The notes beneath the pieces were generated by a model. That model worked only from the letters and a program-made list of their open reading frames with translations. It was not told the DNA's origin and did not search any database. A stretch of 64,000 bases of DNA from Siphonobacter sp. SORGH_AS_0500 (GTDB lineage: Bacteria > Bacteroidota > Bacteroidia > Cytophagales > Spirosomataceae), in the NCBI RefSeq assembly GCF_002838835.1, contig NZ_NHPP01000009.1, forward strand, positions 186,001 through 250,000, given 5' to 3'. How positions within the stretch are numbered: position 1 is the stretch's first letter; each line of letters begins with the position of its first letter. Shown piece after piece: positions 58,502 to 64,000 of this stretch. The translations under genes and the position numbers were made by a program.

Positions 58502-59413
58502 ATGCAGACTATTCGGTATTTTGTTCTATTTCTGGGCCTTACCGCCCTTTTGACTTCCTGCGGAAGTTTTGAGAAACTTCGCAAGAAAGGTACGGACGAG
58601 CAGAAGTATCAGGCTGCTTTGACATATTACAAAAAAGGCGACTACGATAAAGCCGTTTTACTCTTCGAAGAGCTTAAACCTATTTTGAAAGGTTCGGATC
58701 AACAGGAGCTGGCTACGTTTTATGAAGCCTACTGTAATTATCACCTTTCGCAGTATGAAGTAGCTTCCTTCCAGTTCAAACGGTTTTACGAAACCTTTGG
58801 CCGAAGTGACTACGCCGAAGAAGCTCTTTACATGAGTTCCTATGCCTCGTACCGGGCCTCCATGCCCTATTACCTGGATCAGGCCAGTACCTTGACGGCT
58901 ATGGATAACATGCAAAGCTTTATTAACACGTATCCTCAGAGTAAATTCGTAGACGAAGCTTCCAAAATTATCAAGGAGTCTCGCAGGAAGCTGGAAAAGA
59001 AAGCGTACGAACGGGCCAAGCTGTACTTTAAAACCAGCCCGGCGAACCTCCAGAATTTCCGCTCTGCCGTTTACGCCATTAACAACTTTAAGAAAGAATT
59101 TCCAGACTCTGATTACAACGAAGAGTTAGCCTTCTTACAGGTTCAGGCTCAGTACGAATTTGCTCAGAACAGTATTTACAATAAGCAAAAAGAGCGTTAC
59201 GACGAAACTGTAAAATATTACCAGGATTTCGTTGATGCTTTTCCGCAGGGAAAATTCACCAAGAAAGCCGAGCGGTTCTACGAAGATTCCGTGAAACAAT
59301 CGAGCAGACTGGCTGAAGAAGAGCGAATCGCGAAAGCTGCTCAGGAAAAAGCAAAAGAAAAAGCTGCTGAACCCGCTTCGACCGGACGCGTAGGTGGCTC
59401 GACTAATAAATAA
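58502..59413 (+). CDS. bamD: Outer-membrane assembly lipoprotein BamD
   Basis: 303 residues from MQTIRYFVLFLGL. Lipobox LLTSC with Cys20. Five TPR units: KYQAALTYYKKGDYDKAVLLFEEL, FYEAYCNYHLSQYEVASFQFKRF, MDNMQSFINTYPQSKFVDEA, FKKEFPDSDYNEELAFLQVQ and YYQDFVDAFPQGKFTKKAERFY (partly quoted). A charged tail (AAQEKAKEKAAEPAS) ends it. BamD joins BamA in the complex that folds outer-membrane proteins. First gene of the bamD-rpoZ cluster; 54 bases to rpoZ. Confidence 0.92.
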   Translation: MQTIRYFVLFLGLTALLTSCGSFEKLRKKGTDEQKYQAALTYYKKGDYDKAVLLFEELKPILKGSDQQELATFYEAYCNYHLSQYEVASFQFKRFYETFGRSDYAEEALYMSSYASYRASMPYYLDQASTLTAMDNMQSFINTYPQSKFVDEASKIIKESRRKLEKKAYERAKLYFKTSPANLQNFRSAVYAINNFKKEFPDSDYNEELAFLQVQAQYEFAQNSIYNKQKERYDETVKYYQDFVDAFPQGKFTKKAERFYEDSVKQSSRLAEEERIAKAAQEKAKEKAAEPASTGRVGGSTNK

Positions 59414-59467
59414 GCTCACCTGGGGTGAGTGATTCCATTCAAATCGTAAACAATAAAGATCAGAGAT

Positions 59468-59788
59468 ATGCCTGCCAATCCTTCTATCGTCACCCGCGAC
59501 ACAGACAAACTGGCCGCTAAGACGAACGGCAATATTTATGAAGCCGTGGCCATTATGGCCTCTCGTGCCAAGCAACTTTCCGTTAAACAAAAGGAAGAGC
59601 TTAACCAGAAACTTTCGGAGTTTGCCTCAACGGTAGATAACTTGGAAGAAATTTTTGAAAACCGCGAACAAATCGAAATTTCAAAGCATTACGAGCGTCA
59701 GCCGAAGCCTTCTTCTCTGGCCATCGAAGAATATATCGAAGAGAAAGTAAACTGGCGTTACCGCACCGATTTACCCAGTGAAGATTAA
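59468..59788 (+). CDS. rpoZ: RNA polymerase omega subunit
   Basis: 106 residues: SIVTRDTDKLAAKTNGNIYEAVAIMASRAKQL is the omega core (helix A and B), followed by a long helical extension (KQKEELNQKLSEFASTVDNLEEIF) and EKVNWRYRTDLPSE. This extended version is usual in Bacteroidota, where the protein is often labelled a hypothetical. Omega stabilises the beta' subunit. Closed by a strong terminator. Confidence 0.9.
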   Translation: MPANPSIVTRDTDKLAAKTNGNIYEAVAIMASRAKQLSVKQKEELNQKLSEFASTVDNLEEIFENREQIEISKHYERQPKPSSLAIEEYIEEKVNWRYRTDLPSED

Positions 59789-59802
59789 TCACTAGCCCTT
59801 CG

Positions 59803-59840
59803 AAAAAACCTCCGTATCTTCGCCGATACGGAGGTTTTTT
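59803..59840 (+). terminator. rpoZ terminator
   Basis: 16-bp perfect stem AAAAAACCTCCGTATC / GATACGGAGGTTTTTT and a 6-base TTCGCC loop. Confidence 0.95.
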
Positions 59841-59857
59841 CATATAATACCGATCTT

Positions 59858-61057
59858 ATGCTTGCAGGAAAACGGGTGTTACTGGGCGTTTCCGGTAGTA
59901 TCGCTGCCTATAAAATTGCCAGTCTGGTTCGCTTACTTATCAAAGCCGGGGCCGAAGTACAGGTCGTCATGACCCAGGCGGCTACCGAGTTTATTACCCC
60001 ATTAACGCTTTCGACGCTTTCCAAGCGTCCTGTTTACAGTCAGTTTGTTAGTAATCCAGAAACAGGTACCTGGACGAATCACGTGGATTTAGGCCTTTGG
60101 GCAGATGTGATGCTGATTGCTCCTGCCACGGCACATACCCTCGCCAAAGCCGCTCATGCCCAGGTGGATGATCTGCTTTCAGCCGTTTATTTATCCGCTC
60201 GCTGTCCGGTTTACTGGGCTCCGGCGATGGATCTGGATATGTATCAGCACCCGGCGACGAAAGAAAACCTGCGACGGCTGGAAAGCTTTGGTAATCGCAT
60301 GATTCAGGCTGGATACGGAGAACTCGCCAGCGGATTAACCGGCGAAGGCCGTATGGCGGAGCCCGAAGAATTACTGAGTATTTTAGAAAAACACTTTCAG
60401 CAGGATAGTCCCTGGAAAGGCAAAAAAGTATTACTAACTGCTGGCCCTACTCAGGAGGCTATTGATCCCGTTCGGTATATTTCCAATCATTCTACCGGAA
60501 AGATGGGTTACGCCCTGGCAGAGTCTCTGGCAGAAGCGGGAGCTCTGGTAACCCTAGTAAGTGGCCCCACACACCTGCTCATTAAAAACCCGGCTATTCG
60601 AAAAATTGATGTTCGCTCAGCCGGGCAAATGTATGAGGCGGCTCAACGGGCTTTTCCTGAACAGGATGTTACCATCCTAGCCGCCGCCGTTGCTGATTAT
60701 ACCCCCAGCGTGGTAGCTTCGGAAAAAATCAAGAAGAAGGAAGCCATTTTCAATATTGAACTTCGGAAAACCGTTGATATAGCAGCGACCCTGGGCAGTC
60801 AGAAAAAACCTGGTCAATTATTGATTGGCTTTGCCCTGGAAACCAATAACGAAGTAGAAAATGCGACGCAAAAGCTTCTGAAGAAAAATCTGGATTTGAT
60901 TGTGCTTAATTCGCTTCAAAACGCCGGAGCAGGCTTTGGACACGATACCAACCAGATCAGTATTATTGATCGGCAGCAGCGTTTGCTTGCTTATGAATTA
61001 AAATCGAAAACGGCAGTAGCAACGGATATTCTCGAAGCTATTGCCGCGTATTTATAA
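59858..61057 (+). CDS. coaBC: Bifunctional phosphopantothenoylcysteine decarboxylase/synthase
   Basis: 399 residues. N-terminal flavin domain: LGVSGSIAAYKIASLVRLL, NHVDLGLWADVMLIAPATAHTLAK and WAPAMDLDMYQHPATKENL (partly quoted); C-terminal synthase domain: VLLTAGPTQEAIDPVRYISNHSTGKMGYALAE (partly quoted) and LIGFALETNNEVENA. It makes 4'-phosphopantetheine for coenzyme A in two steps, using CTP and then FMN. Usual Bacteroidota neighbour of rpoZ. Confidence 0.96.
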   Translation: MLAGKRVLLGVSGSIAAYKIASLVRLLIKAGAEVQVVMTQAATEFITPLTLSTLSKRPVYSQFVSNPETGTWTNHVDLGLWADVMLIAPATAHTLAKAAHAQVDDLLSAVYLSARCPVYWAPAMDLDMYQHPATKENLRRLESFGNRMIQAGYGELASGLTGEGRMAEPEELLSILEKHFQQDSPWKGKKVLLTAGPTQEAIDPVRYISNHSTGKMGYALAESLAEAGALVTLVSGPTHLLIKNPAIRKIDVRSAGQMYEAAQRAFPEQDVTILAAAVADYTPSVVASEKIKKKEAIFNIELRKTVDIAATLGSQKKPGQLLIGFALETNNEVENATQKLLKKNLDLIVLNSLQNAGAGFGHDTNQISIIDRQQRLLAYELKSKTAVATDILEAIAAYL

Positions 61058-61079
61058 TGCCATCCATCCCCGATACGTT

Positions 61080-62003
61080 ATGAAAAGCTTTTTACAGAAA
61101 CTTGGGTTATGCTTTTCCTGCCTTTTGCTGATTAACCCGGTCATTAAAGCTCAGGAAATTGCCTGCACCGTCACACTACGGACCGATCAGATGCGGGTAA
61201 ATCAGCAATCTAATAATGGGCAGCAGGTTTTTGGAGAGCTGCAACGGGTGATGACCGAATTTGTAAATGGTCGTCGCTGGACAAACGATCAGTTTCGGGA
61301 AGAAGAAAAAATTCGACTGGATATTTCATTAACCTTTCAGAAGGCCACCGCTCAGGGCGATTACGACGCTCAGGCCGTTATTCAGGTCTATCGTCCCATT
61401 TATAATTCCAGTTATGAAAGCGTACTGCTGCGGTACGTAGATCGGTCCTTTTCTTTCAGGTATTTACCCGAAAATCCGCTGAATTTTAATGATAATGTCT
61501 TTTCAGATAACCTGACATCGCTCCTGGCTTATTACAGTTACATCGCTCTGGCTATGGATTATGATTCTTTCGGAAAACGCGGCGGCGAACAGTGGATTCA
61601 GCGGGCGTATAACGTAGCCAATTTGGCTTCTACGGGCGGTTTTATCGGCTGGGATCAACGTGGCGACCAACGGAGCCGGTATTGGCTGGTGGAAAATCTT
61701 CAAAATCAGCAGTTGATTCCTTTCCGTGAGGGCCTTTATACGTATCACCGTCTGGCCCTGGATACCTTTGGTGATCAGCCCGATGAGGCCCGTAAAAATA
61801 TCCTCGGCGTTTTAAATAACATTCGTCAGGTTGTTCAGCTCAAGCCTTCTTCGTTAGTAATTAACAGCTTTTTTGATGCCAAATCCAACGAGTTAATCCA
61901 GGTCTTTTCCCGCGGAACGGCTGCCGAGAAAAATCAGGTCTATCAGGTTCTTTCCCAACTCGATCCAACCAAAGCCGATTCATACCGACAACTCGTCAAG
62001 TAA
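61080..62003 (+). CDS. DUF4835 family protein (PorD-like T9SS component)
   Basis: 307 residues from MKSFLQKLGLCFSCLLLINP; an ATG 39 bases earlier overlaps coaBC and has no signal peptide. Signal peptide, then EIACTVTLRTDQMRVNQQSNNGQQVFGELQRVMTEFVNGRRWTNDQF (partly quoted), the DUF4835 N-terminus, with VYRPIYNSSYESVLLRY and LLAYYSYIALAMDYDSFG further on. The family is periplasmic, found only in Bacteroidota, and current databases tie it to type IX secretion. I am not sure how firm that tie is. It follows coaBC by 22 bases. Confidence 0.85.
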   Translation: MKSFLQKLGLCFSCLLLINPVIKAQEIACTVTLRTDQMRVNQQSNNGQQVFGELQRVMTEFVNGRRWTNDQFREEEKIRLDISLTFQKATAQGDYDAQAVIQVYRPIYNSSYESVLLRYVDRSFSFRYLPENPLNFNDNVFSDNLTSLLAYYSYIALAMDYDSFGKRGGEQWIQRAYNVANLASTGGFIGWDQRGDQRSRYWLVENLQNQQLIPFREGLYTYHRLALDTFGDQPDEARKNILGVLNNIRQVVQLKPSSLVINSFFDAKSNELIQVFSRGTAAEKNQVYQVLSQLDPTKADSYRQLVK

Positions 62004-62036
62004 GCTTCTGGAATAAAGCTTTTAGACCTTTTAGTT

Positions 62037-62486
62037 ATGATTTCGCTACGCCCTGCCACCACTAAAGACCGAGATTGGATCTATTGGGTTAAGAAAAAAA
62101 CGCTGGGTTCGTACGTAGTGGCTACCTGGGGAGCTTGGTACGAAAAAGTCCAGCGAAACTTCTTTGATGAGACTTTTCAGGAATCCGTCATTCAGATCAT
62201 CTATTATGACGAGCAACCCGCTGGCATTCTCCGCGTAGAACGGCGGGATCAGGAAATATTTCTTTCGGAAATTTATATCTTGCCCCCCTTCCAGAATCGA
62301 GGCATTGGGTCTTTATTATTGGAAGAATTAAAGACCGAAGCTCAGCAACAGAACTTACCTTTGCAACTTACCGTTTTACAGGTTAATCAAGCCGCCCGCC
62401 GTTTTTACGAACGCCACGGCCTAAGCTGTACGGGCGAGATTAAGCATCATTACGTTATGACCTATCATGGGGAAAAGAATCGTTAG
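62037..62486 (+). CDS. GNAT family N-acetyltransferase
   Basis: 149 residues. Acetyl-CoA motif A is visible as LSEIYILPPFQNRGIGSLLLEEL (partly quoted: QNRGIG), followed by VLQVNQAARRFYERHGLSCTGEIKHHYVM, the standard motif B end. Likely acceptor unknown. Its last 20 bases overlap the next gene in another frame, so the two are probably cotranslated. Confidence 0.85.
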   Translation: MISLRPATTKDRDWIYWVKKKTLGSYVVATWGAWYEKVQRNFFDETFQESVIQIIYYDEQPAGILRVERRDQEIFLSEIYILPPFQNRGIGSLLLEELKTEAQQQNLPLQLTVLQVNQAARRFYERHGLSCTGEIKHHYVMTYHGEKNR

Positions 62487-62688
62487 AATTCCGGCTACGT
62501 CAGAAGCCCTTTCGGGCCTGAAAGGCATTCATCTCAACCTGGTGTTGCGAAACGGCGTTACTTATTTTGGTCGCTTCATTTCGGAAGAAAATCAGGTGAT
62601 TACTCTGGAAGATGGTTTACAGCGTGAACGCCGCTATCCGCTACAGCAGATTGAGGAAATTGTTTACGATATAAACGCTGCCTTTTAA
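62467..62688 (+). CDS. LSm/Hfq-like small protein, unknown
   Basis: 73 residues: short basic N-terminus (MGKRIVRIPATSEALSGLKG), then HLNLVLRNGVTYFGRFISEENQVITLEDGLQRERRYPLQQIEEIVYD (partly quoted). The pattern (V/L)xLRNGxxYxGxFxxxxxxxLxLEDG ... PLxxIxxIxYD looks like Sm1 and Sm2 motifs of the Sm fold. It is not Hfq (no KH or YKHAISTI motif). Overlaps the GNAT gene by 20 bases and lies 60 bases upstream of recN. Function unknown. Confidence 0.65.
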   Translation: MGKRIVRIPATSEALSGLKGIHLNLVLRNGVTYFGRFISEENQVITLEDGLQRERRYPLQQIEEIVYDINAAF

Positions 62689-62748
62689 TTTTGGCATACG
62701 CCGCCTCGTATCCTTTTGTACCTTTGAAGGTGACCCTTATTCCTACTC

Positions 62749-64000
62749 ATGCTTTCCAATCTGCTTATACAGAATTACGCACTTATTGAAACCCTTGAAC
62801 TTTCGCCCAGCGGAGGTTTAAATATCATTACTGGTGAAACCGGAGCGGGAAAGTCCATTTTACTGGGAGCCATTGGCATGCTTCGGGGCAATCGGGCCGA
62901 CACGAAAGTGCTTTGGGATCCCAACCAGAAATGTATCATTGAAGGTCAGTTTGATATTTCGGGTTACTTTATTAAGTCGATTTTTGAAGAAGAAGAAATC
63001 GATTACGACACTACGTGCATCATTCGCCGGGAGATTAGTCCTTCGGGTAAATCCCGGGCTTTTGTCAATGATACGCCCGTTAACCTGGAAACCCTCCGCC
63101 GGATTGGCTCGGAGTTAATGGACGTTCACTCGCAGCACGATTCTATTTTGCTGGGTTCGCAGGAATATCAGCTACAACTGGTAGATACCTACGCTCAGAA
63201 CAGTTCTTTGCTAGAGGCTTACAAAACGCAATTCAGCGATTTCCGAAAAAAACGCGAAGCCTACGATCGGCTTCAGGCAGAAGCCAAGGATATTCGGAGA
63301 GAATTTGACTATAACTCCTTTTTGCTGGAAGAGCTTTCCAAAGCCCGTTTTCAGGAAAACGAACAGAGTGAACTAGAGAAAGAGTTAACCACGCTGGAAA
63401 ACGCCGAAGAAATCAAGCAAAAGTTAATTGCGGCCACTGGCTACCTCAACGATCCCGAGCAAAGCATTCTGGGTTGGATGCAGAGCGTAGTTGGCCATCT
63501 CAATACCATCAGTGGCTATAACTCCGTTTACGCTTCCCTGCGGGATCGCGTGCAAAGCTGCTTGATTGAGCTTAAAGATGTCGTCGTGGAACTGGAGTCG
63601 GAAGGCGATTCCGTGGAGCTGGACGACGAGAAAATTGTTTTGCTTCAGGAGCGGTTAAGTATGCTTTATAATTTACAGAAAAAGCATAATGTCACCACCG
63701 TAGCCGAATTATTAGGTATTCAGGCTGAGTTGGAAACGAAAGTATCCAAAGTTCTCAATCTGGATGATGATCTGGCTGCGGCTGAAAAAGCCGCTCATAA
63801 ATCCTGGGAAAAACTCGAACAAGTAGCTCGCAAACTTTCAGATTCCCGCAAGGCCGTTCTTTCGGAAATTGAAGATCTGGTATCGGGCTTGTTAAGCGAT
63901 CTGGGTATTCCCAATGGCCGTTTAGTCGTGGACATGCAACTGGGCAAACCTAGCAGTCAGGGCATTGATACGGTTAATTTTCTCTTTTCGGCGAACAAAG
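62749..64000 (+). CDS. recN: DNA repair protein RecN, 5' part only
   Basis: 417 codons, open at the right edge. Walker A is G29-ETGAGKS36 (NIITGETGAGKSILLGAIGML partly quoted); later CIIRREISPSGKSRAFVND and ELMDVHSQHDS, the RecN signature. The rest is the start of a long coiled coil with Glu/Lys/Leu heptads. RecN is an SMC-like ATPase acting on double-strand breaks in the nucleoid. A -7-like TACCTTTG lies at 62719-62726. The reading frame is unbroken here. Confidence 0.95.
   Translation, partial: MLSNLLIQNYALIETLELSPSGGLNIITGETGAGKSILLGAIGMLRGNRADTKVLWDPNQKCIIEGQFDISGYFIKSIFEEEEIDYDTTCIIRREISPSGKSRAFVNDTPVNLETLRRIGSELMDVHSQHDSILLGSQEYQLQLVDTYAQNSSLLEAYKTQFSDFRKKREAYDRLQAEAKDIRREFDYNSFLLEELSKARFQENEQSELEKELTTLENAEEIKQKLIAATGYLNDPEQSILGWMQSVVGHLNTISGYNSVYASLRDRVQSCLIELKDVVVELESEGDSVELDDEKIVLLQERLSMLYNLQKKHNVTTVAELLGIQAELETKVSKVLNLDDDLAAAEKAAHKSWEKLEQVARKLSDSRKAVLSEIEDLVSGLLSDLGIPNGRLVVDMQLGKPSSQGIDTVNFLFSANK

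Noticed and set aside
62834..63118. 94-codon ORF within recN
   Set aside because: It lies in another frame inside the clearly coding, uninterrupted recN frame.

Overview
The window is a chromosomal segment of a member of the Bacteroidota, most probably a Cytophagales bacterium close to the Spirosomaceae/Cytophagaceae. Four things support this. Gene order is typical: yceD-rpmF-plsX-fabH-efp-accB-accC, and bamD-rpoZ-coaBC-DUF4835-recN. Type IX secretion (T9SS) parts and two proteins with C-terminal sorting domains are present. TonB receptor and carboxypeptidase-like folds occur together. Candidate promoters match the Bacteroidota -33 TTTG / -7 TAnnTTTG consensus rather than TTGACA/TATAAT. The assignment to genus is inference.

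Layout. 1-5 kb: truncated NupG-like permease, membrane glycosyltransferase with a MORN-like tail, a duplicated rpmH tail, rpmH (too short for routine ORF calling), an Rrf2 regulator and a GlcNAc-type kinase. 5-12.5 kb: a five-gene minus-strand operon, SWIM zinc protein, DUF5691, MoxR AAA+ ATPase, DUF5682 and VWA protein; this is the best candidate for a poorly understood system. 13-19 kb: an operon of TonB receptor, DUF4374 lipoprotein, two small membrane proteins and a PepSY membrane protein, resembling the XusABC xenosiderophore system. 19.7-25.5 kb: ornithine aminotransferase, a T9SS-exported SGNH esterase, a repeat island, a DUF2846-like protein and an APC amino-acid permease. 25.7-31.4 kb: the fatty-acid/translation operon. 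31.5-42.9 kb: GDP-fucose synthase, outer-membrane barrel, S41 protease, DUF349 protein, EttA, two small unknowns and the PorW/SprE lipoprotein. 43-46.4 kb: ATP synthase atpZ-(I)-BEFH without atpA/atpG. 46.4-55.9 kb: GreA/B-like protein, phosphoglucomutase, a coiled-coil protein, an unusually long D-Ala-D-Ala ligase, a CTD-only secreted protein, OstA/LptA-like protein and tilS. 56-64 kb: galM, hydroxyacid dehydrogenase, bamD-rpoZ-coaBC-DUF4835, a GNAT, an LSm-like small protein and the 5' part of recN.

A striking property of the window is that ten genes, including atpH, ettA and the ligase, are broken by single-base gaps (about twelve in all), each of which is repaired by adding one base, often in a homopolymer. 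Because essential genes are affected, I read these as sequence/assembly errors rather than pseudogenes, and I annotate each as one reconstructed CDS spanning both fragments. No tRNA, rRNA, CRISPR array, transposase or prophage gene was seen.
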